Shown one piece after another: positions 12,392 through 23,570 of a stretch of DNA of 64,000 bases (position 1 is the first letter of the stretch; the number at the start of each line of letters is the position of its first letter). Source of the stretch: Humulus lupulus. Its lineage: Eukaryota > Streptophyta > Magnoliopsida > Rosales > Cannabaceae. The notes under the pieces are model-generated. The model saw only the letters and a list, made by a program, of their open reading frames with translations. It had not been told where the DNA came from and did no database searches. Both the position numbers and the translations under genes were made by a program. The stretch spans positions 134,581,701 through 134,645,700 of the forward strand of contig NC_084795.1 of the NCBI RefSeq assembly GCF_963169125.1, written 5' to 3'.

Positions 12392-14769
12392 TGTAACGCC
12401 CTAGATAGCCAGGACCGCTACACTGAGTGTTTATAAAGTGCTAGACTTGCTAAGTAAGTCATTTAATTAAAAGCGTGTTATCGAACTATAGAGGAACTAG
12501 GGTTAAAATGTTTTGGTCTCAAAAGTCGCATTTTCATTAAGTAACATTATCTGTTTACACGGGATCCCAAAAATATTAAGTTTAAGGACCGTTTACAAAA
12601 GTCATAAGGTTTGGATACAATAACAAACCATATTAAGGCAAAACAGACAGTTAGGTAATCCCTGTCCTGATCCACTCCTCGACCATGGTGATCGAACAGC
12701 TGGCTATGTACATTCAACCCCACAGCCCTCCAACTCAGGATTGGTCCAGCTTGCCCTTGCCTTTACCTGCACCACGTAGCACCTGTGAGCCAAGGCCCAG
12801 CAAGAAAACACAACAACAGAGCATAAGCAATCAACAGACAAATCAATATCTCATATTGCATCACATAATCTCAACCATATAACCATTCAATATAATAAAG
12901 TATTCCACATACTAAACATATCAACTCATATCATTTATAGCCCACAAGCGATAACTAGGGCTAGCGCCCTCAGGCCGCTCCCTCCGTTATCCCACTAACT
13001 CCGGCCCGCTTAAACCGAGCTCAGTGAATATTAAGCTGTCCTCGGCTACCAGTGGCCAAGCCGCGCCCTGTGCGCAAATATAGTGTACGGCGCCCTTAGG
13101 CCGCTTTTACATGTCCCGTGGCATAATCCCATCATTGACACGATACAAATATCGGGAGCACTTAGTCCCATCACAAACATATAACTAGGGGCTAATCCCT
13201 CGACTCCTTGAGCACGATCCCCCTCGAGCCCTAGAGCTCACCTAAACACAATCATAGGCCAAAGCCATCTTCAATCCTCAAGTCCAAAACCTAGCCTCGG
13301 GGCTAATCCCGAGCCCCCGGGAAGTCCTAGTTCCACCGAACAAGGTGGTGGAACCAAACCCCAAACCCTTGGTCAAAAACCCTTGCAAATAACCCTAAAA
13401 TCCTCTTCAGAAGGCAGGGTAGAGCTACAACGCTCATGGGAGGGCGCTACAGCGCTACAAACAGAAGCAAAATCCCCTAGCAAGCTTGGCCTAGTGCTAC
13501 AGCGCCCAAAGGCTAGCGTTGTAGCGCTAGTCACAGGCAGGCTAACACCATTTTTTCCCTCCTGCGATTTCCTCGAACCAACCTCAACCAAAACTCCTCC
13601 AAATCTTTCCCAAACTCAAAAACAACCTTATGACCATACTCCACTCATCCCAAGCACCCCAAATACCTAGAACTCAAGCTCATGCATCCCCAAACTCAAA
13701 ATTCACCATAGCCACTTCTAGACAATGAAACTCAGCAGAAACCAGTTGAACATCAAAGTTAGAGCTTAGAGTTTATACCTTTGATGGGATTTTGACCACA
13801 AGTTGCCTCTAGACTTCCTTGGCTTGCTCCTCCTTAGCTTTAGGCCTGAATTCCCTAAAGTTTCCATCCAATTCAACTTAAACACCATAGCTTAAAAACC
13901 AGAAACAGAAACTGAAGAACTCTAAAGTCTTACCTCAAGTGTTAGTGACCTCTTGCTAAACCTCTGCCAATTCCTCAACCCTAGCTTAGGATCCTTGATG
14001 TTCAGTCTATCCCAGCTCTCCTCTGAGCTTTGCTCTAGAAATCCTTAAGAAATTGATGAAGGAAGCTTAAACCGACCTTATAAAACTCTCTCTGTTTTTC
14101 TTCCTTTCTTTTTCCCTCCTTTTTCTTCTTTTCTCTCTTTCAGACTTCTAAACTTCTCTACACTTCCCACTAACATAAAGTCTCAGTAATTCCATCCTTA
14201 GAAAGCCAAATGACCCTAATGCCCTCCCCTTTATTCCTAACCCCATTAATCCCCTTAAGGGCATTCTAGTCATTTTACCCAATTCCCGCTAACTCCTTAA
14301 GTGTCTCTAATATTTCCCGCTTAATTCCCGATACCTAATTAATAATATTCCTCAATGTCAAGATAGACTCCAGTACACTCACTAAATTCCCATTTATACC
14401 CCTAAGCTCACCCCAAGCCGGGTATAAATCCCCGCCATGACTTTTTCGCTACTTTGCTCACTAGGATCGTCTCGAGTCGCAGATCACAGACATATCCACA
14501 TAATAATGTGGTCTCAACAATTATCACATATACCAATACAGTTATACCCATAATGTCCAAAATTATGATTATGCCCTTCTAACCTAGTCAGGGCCTATAT
14601 GCATACTAATACACATAGTCATGCATCTCAGATATTCAAATAGTCATATAACATGCTTTAAATCATAATCATGCATCTTAATCATTAAAATCACACATAA
14701 TTCCCATTATGCCCTCCAGGCACACTAATCAAGGCCCTTAAGCCTTATTAGCAAATTTGGGTCGTTACA
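12392..14769 (-). mobile_element. Solo LTR 2, Tekay-like chromovirus type, TSD gtttt
   Basis: A 2378 bp block from tgtaacgccc to gggtcgttaca, so the minus strand begins TGTAACGACCC and ends GGGCGTTACA. The perfect 5 bp duplication gtttt flanks it (12387-12391 and 14770-14774). It aligns in patches with the solo LTR in CopA, including the blocks around 12400-12800 and 14400-14769, but is better preserved. Short ORFs inside it on both strands overlap each other and show no domain. It also holds repeated gctacagcgct-type palindromes at 13430-13530. Confidence 0.88.
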
Positions 14770-14774
14770 GTTTT

Positions 14775-15041
14775 TGTGGTGTTATCCAATAAATTAGCAT
14801 TTGTGACGTGGCGAATAATCTCTTGACACGTGCCTGACACCTGGAGCGTCTGCTAGAGTATCGACCAGGAGACACACCAGAAGCAGGACAGACCTGTTTT
14901 TACCATGACCAGACTGGTTGGTGGTTCCGCTGGCAAAGCAACATTTATGGAAAGATCTTATGTATCCCGAATTTATTTCATGCAATCTTCTGAATATCCC
15001 ATGATTCAGGGGATAATATCTGTAACAATATTGGGCAACCC
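14775..15041. other. Unassigned fragment, possibly a truncated gypsy LTR
   Basis: This 267 bp stretch lies between solo LTR 2 and the first recognisable CopB LTR base. It is less AT-rich than its surroundings. It ends at a junction where ctc is shared with the CopB LTR sequence (compare 60868-60875), suggesting a microhomology join that truncated CopB. An ORF across it has no recognisable domain. Confidence 0.3.
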
Positions 15042-15868
15042 TCGTTGTAGACCGTCTATAGAGGATTGAGTGAAAATTATGGTTGTAACAATGGATAATT
15101 AATAACGTATCTATATTTGTTATAGAGCGTTCTATGAATTCAAGAGTGCAATTCCAAGTCTTTAGTGGAGTCACGAGGAATTAATAAGTTAGTAAATTTA
15201 TTTGTTAGATTTATGATAACTTATTGGAGCTTGATTTTATAGGCCCATGGTCCCCATTGTACATTGGATAAAATCATCTAGATAGTGTCAATAAATTTAT
15301 TGAATTATCAATTAGAATTATCAAAGTTGACCAGGTCAATTTTGGATAGTTTCACAGAGTTATGTAATTTTGAGAAGAAAAGAGAAATTATGGCAGATTT
15401 ATTAATTAAGATAAATTGGTATCTCAACTAATAAATAAGTTTAAATAATGGTTCAAATTATAAATAATTAAATCAATAGAAAATAATACAGGCCTTGATT
15501 TTAAGTCCAATGAACTTATAATCAAATGAGAAATTTCACGGGCCTAAAGTCTATGATAATTTCAACCTAGGACTGTTTATTGGCTATTATTTTATTAATT
15601 TTTTAATTAAATTAAATAGTCTAATTGATTCTATAAAATGAGTGCTAAGTGAGAGATGAAAGCATAAGTTCAGAAGTCAAAAACACAAGTTTCTGATAGT
15701 TTTTTAGATTCTCTCTAAACACAAATCCTTTTCTAAGTCTCTTAGTTCTTTTCTCTTCTTCTCTCTGTGTCTATCTCATGTGTTGAGAATTGCCCACTCA
15801 AGTCTAGGTGATTCTAAGGATACTTTGGAAGGCTGTGAAGAAAATTGAAGATCAGTTCAGTTTCTTGG
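15042..15868 (+). repeat. CopB 5' LTR, first surviving part
   Basis: Matches 60869-61730 of the CopB 3' LTR, starting at the gttgtagaccgtctatagag block. It is truncated on the left and cut on the right by GypA insertion at cttgg (15864-15868). An internal deletion relative to the 3' LTR lies around 15470. The LTR resumes at 30208. Confidence 0.88.
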
Positions 15869-16462
15869 TGTACGCCCTAAATATCACAGGCTATTAGCGA
15901 GCTGAGAAAGAGCATAATTATAACAGCCACGTGGATGCCACGTATCTGGAGCTACTGTTACTAGGTCCTACCTCTTTAGCTCGAGGTAACCAATGGCTTA
16001 ATGAGATTACTGAGGAGTCGGGTCAGAAGTATGGACACCACGAGCTGAGAGTACATCAAGCACGAGGTGCGAGCTTGATTTGGCACCTCTGACCCCTTAT
16101 AAAGTCAACCACGCAATGTAAGCGTGCATATATCAGACATCACGTGTCTGATCCATCCCTGAATTCTCGGACACGCAGCATAAACATGCGTGTTCAGGCA
16201 CCCACGATTGGGTTGGGCCGTGCAGCCCATTATCCCCCTTACCTATTGATTAGACCACACTTCATTGTCAGGTTTTAGGAATTAATCATGAATGTCACAG
16301 AAGTGACATGATGGGTAAAAAGGTCACGGGATGACCTCCCTTGCCAACCCCTATGTGACGCCCCACGTCATTATGGCTGCTTTTTGGAATGACGACTGGC
16401 CCTACAAACCAAGACAAGTCTTTCCAGCGTGCTTTGTCCTCACTCACACACTTCCTGGGAAA

Positions 16463-16538
16463 ACTTCCCAGGAGGTCTCCCATCCCTAGATTACTCCAGG
16501 CCAAGCATCCTTAACCATGGAGTTCTCAAGTGATGGGC
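16463..16538 (-). promoter_or_regulatory. 5S-rRNA-like segment in Cassandra LTR at 16354
   Basis: On the minus strand this resembles the 3' half of plant 5S rRNA, which holds the internal pol III promoter. This copy is the most altered: the A-box area reads TTAAGGATGCTTGG rather than TTAAGCGTGCTTGG, and the C-box area has GGGAGACC in place of GGGTGACC. Confidence 0.8.
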
Positions 16539-16906
16539 TACCGAAAAGAAGATGCACCTTCCTGATATAGGTAGTACCCATCAATCCATTTAAGCCCTCT
16601 TCAACTATGTAGTCCCATACCTACAGATTCTTAGAATCATCACACTTGACCTTCCCCAGGCGGTGTGGGACTGCACAGCTTACCCGGTCTTTCCCCTTAC
16701 GGATCACAAGATTCTGACTGTCACAATCACCCCCCCTTACGGGCCCGACGTCCCCGTCGGCCACACTTCCGGCTGGGTCAAGGCTCTGATACCATTATGT
16801 GACGCCCCACGTCACTATGGCTGCTTTCTGGAATGACGACTGGCCCTACAAACCAAGACAAGTCTTTCCAGCGTGCTTTGTCCTCACTCGCACACTTCCT
16901 GGGAAA

Positions 16907-16982
16907 ACTTCCCAGGAGGTCACCCATCCCTAGATTACTCCAGGCCAAGCACGCTTAACCATGGAGTTCTCAAGTGATGGGC
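16907..16982 (-). promoter_or_regulatory. 5S-rRNA-like segment in Cassandra LTR at 16798
   Basis: The minus strand reads CCATCACTTGAGAACTCC, then GGTTAAGCGTGCTTGG, then GGATGGGTGACCTCCTGGGA. These match the 5S rRNA blocks around box A, the intermediate element and box C in order and near-correct spacing. This is the best preserved of the four copies. Confidence 0.88.
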
Positions 16983-17350
16983 TACCGAAAAGAAGATGCA
17001 CCTTCCTGATATAGGTAGTAACCATCAATCCATTTAAGCCCTCTTCAACTGTGTAGTCCCATACCTACACAGTCTTAGAATCATCACACTTGACCTTCCC
17101 CAGGCGGTGTGGGACTGCACAGCTTACCCGGTCTTTCCCCTTACGGATCACAAGATTCTGACTGTCACAATCACCCCCCCTTACGGGCCCGACGTCCCCG
17201 TCGGCCACACTTCCGACTGGGTCAAGGCTCTGATACCATTATGTGACACCCCACATCACTATGGCTGCTTTCTGGAATGACGACTGGCCCTACAAACCAA
17301 GACAAGTCTTTCCAGCGTGCTTTGTTCTCACTCGCACACTTCCTGGGAAA

Positions 17351-17426
17351 ACTTCCCAGAAGGTCACCCATCCCTAAATTACTCCAGGCCAAACACGCTT
17401 AACCATGGAGTTCTCAAGTGATGGGC
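17351..17426 (-). promoter_or_regulatory. 5S-rRNA-like segment in Cassandra LTR at 17242
   Basis: Same arrangement as the copy at 16907-16982, with CTGGGAAG changed to CTGGGAAG preceded by a C-to-T change in the ACCTTCTGGG block and GCGTGTTTGG in the A-box area. Both changes are transitions. Confidence 0.85.
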
Positions 17427-17796
17427 TACCGAAAAGAAGATGCACCTTCCTGATATAGGTAGTAACCATTAATCCATTTAAGCCCTCTTCAACTGTGTAG
17501 TCCCATACCTACACAGTCTTAGAATCATCACACTTGACCTTCCCCAGGCGGTGTGGGACTGCACAGCTTACCCAGTCTTTCCCCTTACGGATCACAAGAT
17601 TCTGACTGTCACAATCACCCCCCCCCTTACGGGCCCGACGTCCCCGTCGGCCACACTTCCGACTGGGTCAAGGCTCTGATACCATTATGTGACACCCCAC
17701 GTCACTATGGCTGCTTTCTGGAATGACGACTGGCCCTACAAACCAAGACAAGTCTTTCCAGCGTGCTTTTTTCTCACTCGCACAATTCCTGGGAAA

Positions 17797-17872
17797 ACTT
17801 CCCAGGAGGTCACCCATCCCTAAATTACTCCAGGCTAAGCACGCTTAACCATGGAGTTCTCAAGTGATGGGC
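17797..17872 (-). promoter_or_regulatory. 5S-rRNA-like segment in Cassandra LTR at 17688
   Basis: The A-box area TTAAGCGTGCTTAGCC and the C-box area GGATGGGTGACCTCCTGGGA are both kept. This LTR is the 5'-most in the array's own (minus) orientation. Confidence 0.85.
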
Positions 17873-18356
17873 TACCGAAAAGAAGATGCACATTCCTAAT
17901 ATAGGTAGTAACCATCAATCCATTTAAGCCCTCTTCAAATGTGTAGTCCCATGCTTACACAGTCTTAGAATCATCACACTTGACCTTCCCCAGGCGGTGT
18001 GAGACTGCACAGCTTACCTGGTCTTTCCCCTTACGGATCACAGGATTCTGACTATCACACCCTAGGTGTCCTCTCCCTAAAAATATGGAGACCATGGGAG
18101 TTGCAAAGGATTGGATTCTAATCTGTAAAGAAATACCCTGTAAAGAATATCAGAAAGATATCAATAATATTGGCTGATGGACTAGAAGGACATTAACCTT
18201 TGAACAACCTAAAAAAATATTCGTGTTATCATTTTATTTTGAGATCATTCATCTATTACGGTTCATTATTTAGCACTAATCCTGCTCGTTATTCTATTAA
18301 TTATCTGTTGCCGAAGAACCACTTCAATAGTTTGGTGCTATCGCAAATACCCAACC

Positions 18357-20502
18357 ATGGTAGTCACTCGCTCCAGACATGGTAACGAGGCGGACCAACG
18401 TGATGGGCAGGAGGCCCATCATGCCGTCATGTCTGATGATCAGAACCCTGAGGTTCAGCAGCGGACGGGCAAGCAACCAATAGGCCAAGACGACACTCGA
18501 AGTTCGGCTCCTCGGCCGCCCAATCCAAACCCAGATTTTTACACAGCGGTGGAAATGGAAAATGCACAGCTGAGAGGTCAGCTGGCGAAAGTTAACCAGC
18601 AGATTCAAGAGGTTTTGGCCCGACTACCCCCTCTTACAATCGACGCTAACGTCGGAAAGAGGCAAGGCGAGACTCATAAGTCCCGCTAGGGTAATCGGTC
18701 CAGGCTCAGTCGGTCGGTTAGACCCCCAACATCAAATTCCACTCCCACATCGCACCACCGGGAAACCACTTTTGAGGAACTACCTAGGGCCGAGCAACAG
18801 TACAGCTGATCGGTTTGAACTTCAACTCCCATCTCACTTTCGCCCTCGAGCACACCCATGAGGGCTCGAGAGAGCTCACGAAGGAGATCCGGGGAGGGCT
18901 CACAGCGACAGCCTGCCCCGGCAAGCCATCCTGCACCCCGCTTGGACTGCCGAGCACAGGACGCGGAGGATGGTAGAGGGGAGCGGCCGCGACCTAACTT
19001 GATCCGCCCTGACGGGACTAGGATCGCATTCTGTGGTCAGGCATCCTCCTTCACCAATAACATACCCGTCTCCTCCCCGGCCAGTTCGAGACATTTCGGC
19101 TCATGGGAGCAGCAGGAGAAATCCTCCTTCTGCCGGACCTTCCCATCGTAGCCGGGCGCCTAGAGAAGTCCCGGATCCTCGTCCTCAGCGGCATGCCTCG
19201 AGCTTCTCAAATGGAAGCTATTGGACTAGAAGTCGTCGAAGTGATCTATCCAGTGGAGACCTACGCCAGCGCTTGAGCTCGGCGCAAAGTCCTCAAGCCT
19301 CCCCTAGAGACGACCTCTGAGATTGCCTAAACTCTCGAAGAGGAGACCCAGTTGGAAACAACAGCCGCGCTCTCCAAAGGGAAGACCTGTCTGAAGTACG
19401 TGACAACGGGAACGTCCCATATAAACTATCTCAAGATAGGAGGGACAATAACCCGCCAAATACGTACAATGGATCTGGAGCTATTGAACAGCCCCGGAAC
19501 AACCAAGGAAGTCAGGACAAAACCCTTGAGCGTCTGGCTATGATGGAGGAGCTGATGAGGAAGCTCCTATCATAAAAAGAAAAACATGAATATGATTCAT
19601 GGGACGAACTTGAGCTCTTCACCCCCAGCATAGCAGCGACGGCGTATCCACCTGGTTTCCGTATGCCTCACTTGTCCAAGTTCAACGGAGACGGGGACTC
19701 GTCAGATCATATGGGTATGTTCAATACCTTGATGATGGCCCACAACATTGGTCCCGAGCTGAGGTGTCTAATATTTCCTTCCACCTTTACTGGGCCGGCC
19801 AGACAATGGTTCAAACAGAGTAAGAAGCAGCCAATCAGCTCGTGGAAAGCTTTCTCTACTGACTTCAAGAGAGCATTCCGAGCTTCCCAGGCTGCCCGCG
19901 TCAAGGCCGATACCCTGGAAAACGTAAGGCAACAACCCGATGAGCCTCTGAAGGCTTACCTGAGCAGATTCGCGAACGTCGCTGCTCGGGCCAGAGATGC
20001 AGATGACAACTCCAAGCTCATGGCTTTGAGGACTGGGATCCTCGTCAGAGGAGGACTCTGGGAAAAGATACAAAGGAAGGGAGTCAGCACCGTAAATGAA
20101 TTCCTAAATAGGGCCCAGGGATGGATAAACCTGGAGGAGGCGCGAGCATCAGCCGTGGAAACCAGCCAGGCCCCTGAACAGCCCGCTGGAGTGGGAACGG
20201 AGGTCGTGACAGCGACCCAAACCGTTACACAGAATAACCAGTTTGGTGGAGGCAAGTGAAAGGGGAGCAGCGAGGGCAATCAGTAAGGCCCAAAGATGAA
20301 CAAGTCCATAGAAAAATTCAAGCCAGTGTACGCGACTTATGTCGAGCTCACCCACTCTAGAGAGAACATCTTCCTAGCAAATTCTGCTCGCCTCCCCTAG
20401 AAGAAGCTGAAATCATTAAAGCACTAGAAGGATAAGCGAGACCCTTCCAAGTTTTGTCGGTTCCACAACGACATTGGCCACAATACCGATGATTGTAGGC
20501 AC
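18357..20502 (+). pseudogene. GypA gag
   Basis: Starts at ATG 18357 (context ccATGG), 28 bp past the LTR. The N-terminal ~110 residues (18357-18689) are hydrophilic with a short heptad-like stretch (AVEMENAQLRGQLAKVNQQI). A proline/serine/arginine-rich middle (18690-19660) has stops and a frameshift. The capsid-like retrotransposon gag domain is open at 19663-20259, with the motif TGPARQWF and KAYLSRF. A zinc-knuckle-like CRFHNDIGHNTDDC follows at about 20455-20500. The same three parts occur in GypB gag. From about 19033 gag is in the same frame as pol, so a single gag-pol reading frame is likely. Confidence 0.88.
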
Positions 20503-22461
20503 TTGAAGGATGAGATCGAGACTCTCATCAGAGCTGGACCCTTGGCTCAGTATGCGCGGAATAGAGTTCCCGCCGGTCATCCAGCTCCGGAAGTCCCGAT
20601 AGGTCAACCCGGATCTCGGGTAGATCAGGAGATCCCTCCTCCCGTGATAGGAGGAGAGATTTCCACGATCTCTGGAGGTCCCCATCTGGCTGGCACGAGC
20701 AGAGGTGCCCAAAAAAGATATGTCAATGAACTTAAGGCTCAAAATGGAGTGGAGTTCGTCCCTAAGCAGCATCTACTGAAGCAGCAACGATTGGAGAGGC
20801 AACCAATCATATTTACTGAAGAAGATGCCAGCCATGTCCAGTTCCCTCATAATGACCCTCTGGTCGTAGCCATGCAGCTCGCTACTCGGAGGGTTAGGAG
20901 AGTGCTGGTCGATAATGGGAGCTCGGTAAACCTACTGTTCCGGTCCACGCTGGGAAATATGGGTTTGTCTGTCACTGAGCTGAAAGCCACCTCCATGATG
21001 CTTTACGGATTCTCTGGAGAAGGATCGGTGGCAATAGGAACGATTGAGCTGGTGATCACCTTGGGAGAGGGACCTCGGACAGTCTCGAAACTCCTTGAGT
21101 TTGTGGTCATCGATTGTCCCACCGCGTACAATGCCATTTTGGGTCGACCTACACTAATAGCGTTTGAAGACATTACCTCCATCCGCAACCTCACGCTAAA
21201 ATTCCCCTCTTCCATGGGGATATGCACGGTCTGTGGTGATCAACTTGCTGCCAGGGAATGCTACAGCATTTCTATGAAGGGAAAATTAAAACTCGGGCAG
21301 CTAACAATGACCGTCGAAGGTGGAAATGAGGAATCTCAAGAACTCGTGCCTAGTCCTAAGATTGAAAAACCTCAGAATGCCGAAGGGGAAATTATCATCT
21401 TAGGGGATGATATCGACCCTAGAATAGGCAAGGATAAATCCGAGCTCCAAGCTATCGAAGAGCTCGAGGAGGTAAATATCGATCCACATAATCCCTCGCG
21501 GATGGTAAAGCTCGGGAAAAATCTATGTGACGAAAGGAAGGCGGAGCTGATTAAGTTCCTGCAGGAGAACCTGGACGTGTTCGCATGGTCTCATGAGGAC
21601 ATGGTGGGGATCAGTCCGAGCATCATCATGCACACCCTCCACTTGGATAAGAGCGTGCCTACAAAATTCTAGAAACAAAGGCGCCTGGGAACAACCCGAG
21701 CTGAAGCCCTAGAAGAGGAAGTAGCCCGGCTATTAAAGTGCGGCTTTATCCGTGAGGCTATGTATCCGGTCTGGGTCGCCAATCCTGTGTTGGTCTCGAA
21801 GCCCAACGGGAAGTGGCGGACCTACATCGACTTCTCCGATCTGAACAAAGCTTGCCCCAAAGACTGTTTCCCCTTGCCAAGGATCGACCAATTGGAAGAC
21901 GCCATGGCGGGGCAGGAGCTCATGTCCTTTATGGATGCATATTCGGGCTATAATCATATCGCCATGAATCAAGCGGATCAGGAGCACACTAGCTTCATGA
22001 CCCCAACTAACGTTTATTGTTACAAGGTCAAGGTCATGCCATTCGGGCTGAAGAACGCTGGAGCTACATACCAAAGGTTGGTAAACAGGATGTTTGCCAA
22101 CCAGATCGGGAAGAACATGGAAGTGTACGTTGACGACATGCTGGTCAAGTCAAAAACTGCCGATAACCATGTTTCCAACCTGGAGGAATGCTTTAAGATA
22201 CTGAGAGAATACGGCATGAGGCTTAACCCGCAGAAGTGCACTTTCGGGGTCACATCATTCCTGGGTTTCATTGTCAATACCAAAGGAATCGAGGCAAACC
22301 CCGATAAGATCAGGTCCTTGCTCGAGCTGCCCTCACCTCGGTCGCAAAAGGACGTTCAAGGCTTGACAGGAAGGGTGGCGGCCCTTAATCAGTTTATCTC
22401 TAAATCTATCGACAAGTGTCTGCCATTCTACAACCTGCTCCGGGGGAATAAGAAGTTTTAA
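20503..22461 (+). pseudogene. GypA protease and reverse transcriptase
   Basis: Open from 20503 to a TAG at 21670-21672, then from there to TAA at 22459-22461. The retropepsin motif VDNGSSVNLLF has its catalytic aspartate at 20911-20913. RT motifs in order are KPNGKWR, FPLPRID, FMDAYSGYNQI-like (here NHI), MPFGLKNAGATYQ and catalytic YVDD at 22126-22137. The two stops are the only breaks in this stretch, both explicable by transitions. No frame change separates it from gag, consistent with one polyprotein processed by the protease. Confidence 0.9.
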
Positions 22462-23454
22462 TGGACCGAGGAGTGCGAGTGTGCCTTCCTCGACCTGAAA
22501 GCACATTTAGCTGAGCCACCCGTATTGTCCAAACCAATAGCAGGAGAGCCTCTTTTCCTTTACCTAGCTGTCACAGAAGATGCAGCTAGTGTCGTATTAG
22601 TCCGAGAAGAAGACCGGTCTCAGAAGCCAGTCTATTACATCAGCAAGAGGCTTCTCGGAGCTGAGTCCCGGTATCCTTTGATGGAAAAGATGGCTTTCTA
22701 TCTCATTACGACCTCTCGAAAGCTCAGGTCGTATTTCCAGTCCCACTCAATACATGTCATAATCGATCAACCTTTAAGGCAGGTTTTGCAAAAACCTGAA
22801 GCATCGGGACGTCTATTGAGGTGGGCTATTGAGCTCAGCCAGTTCAAGATTTTGTACACACCACAAACTGCAATAAAAAGCCAGGCCCTGGCTGATTTTG
22901 TGGCAGAATGCACAGGATTCCGAGAAGATCCTGTGGAAGATTCAACCAAGGCCTCCTTAGTCCAGGTCTCATGGAAGGTCTTTGTAGATGGCTCATCTAA
23001 CGAGAATGGCTCCGGGGCTGGGATCATTTTGATATCCCCAGAAGGACATTGATTCCACTCAGTGTTGAGATTCAGATTCAAAGCGTCCAACAACGAGGCT
23101 GAATACGAAGCTTTACTGGCCGGGCTAAGGGTGGCCTAGGAGCTGAAGGCCAGCTCCGTCCAATGTTACAGCGATTCCGAGCTCGTGGTAAACTAAGTGC
23201 TAGGTGAATACCAAGCACGGGGAACCAAGATGGCTGCTTACCTAGCCAAGGTAAAGAGCGAGCTATCTGCATTCGAGCATGGCTCAATCGAGCAGATACC
23301 TCGGGAGCAGAATGCCAGCACGGACGCACTCCCAAAGCTTGCTACCTCCAGGGAGGCGGAGACTCTGGGGTTAGTGTCGGTAGAGTTCATGGAGAAACCA
23401 AGCATAGAGGAAGTCAGGGTGGAGGTCGAGATGATTGATGCCAGACCGACCTAG
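22462..23454 (+). pseudogene. GypA RNase H and second (archaeal-type) RNase H
   Basis: The first RNase H domain follows RT (YLAVTEDAAS to IDQPLRQVL, about 22540-22790), with the usual first catalytic aspartate region degenerate. A second RNase H begins near 22975 with FVDGSSNENGSGAGI, then NNEAEYEALLAGL, a SDSELVV motif and a terminal NASTDALPKLA. These supply the D-E-D-D set of an archaeal-type RNase H. A second RNase H of this type is known from Tat-lineage plant elements. Stops at 23050 (TGA), 23138 (TAG), 23195 (TAA) and 23452 (TAG) disable it; GypB has sense codons at most of these sites. Confidence 0.85.
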
Positions 23455-23570
23455 ATGACCTCCATCCTCGAATATCTCACAGCAGGAAAGTTACCTGAAG
23501 AGCGTAATGACATAAGGCAGGTACTTTACCAGGCTCCAAGGTATACAGTGGTAGATGGGATATTATACTA

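Larger units (their letters stand above)
16354..18059 (-). mobile_element. Tandem Cassandra TRIM array: four LTRs, three internal segments
   Basis: LTRs at 16354-16725, 16798-17169, 17242-17613 and 17688-18059 are each 372 bp, begin TGTGAC and end GTCACA or ATCACA. Internal segments at 16726-16797, 17170-17241 and 17614-17687 are 72-74 bp. Read on the minus strand each internal segment starts with ATGGTATCAGAGCC, a PBS for initiator tRNA-Met, and ends with the polypurine tract AAGGGGGGGTGAT. The whole array is flanked by single cccta copies (16349-16353, 18060-18064). No coding capacity exists. The 5S-like LTR content identifies the Cassandra family of terminal-repeat retrotransposons in miniature. 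Confidence 0.93.
15869..18329 (+). repeat. GypA 5' LTR, carrying a Cassandra array
   Basis: Starts TGTACGCCC and aligns with the 3' LTR at 29454-30202 on both sides of the 16354-18064 insertion. It ends near cttcaata (18329), the counterpart of gtcaaca. The TATA box seen in the 3' LTR (tataaatatg at 29951) is changed to taaaaatatg here (18078-18087), which would weaken its promoter. Confidence 0.9.

Noticed and set aside
13373..13670. ORFs on both strands inside solo LTR 2
   Set aside because: Mutually overlapping, no domain, located in a non-coding LTR and absent from the related solo LTR at 1942.
16907..16982. A functional 5S rRNA gene
   Set aside because: Only the promoter-bearing part of 5S is similar, with insertions and substitutions, and it lies inside every Cassandra LTR.
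16354..18059. Regular ~444 bp repeats as a CRISPR array or satellite
   Set aside because: Each period contains LTR ends, a PBS and a PPT in the right order plus a single flanking target duplication, so it is a TRIM multimer.
18858..19320. ORFs in alternative frames and on the minus strand across the GypA gag middle
   Set aside because: They overlap the proline/arginine-rich gag region, whose correct frames align with GypB; the alternatives do not.
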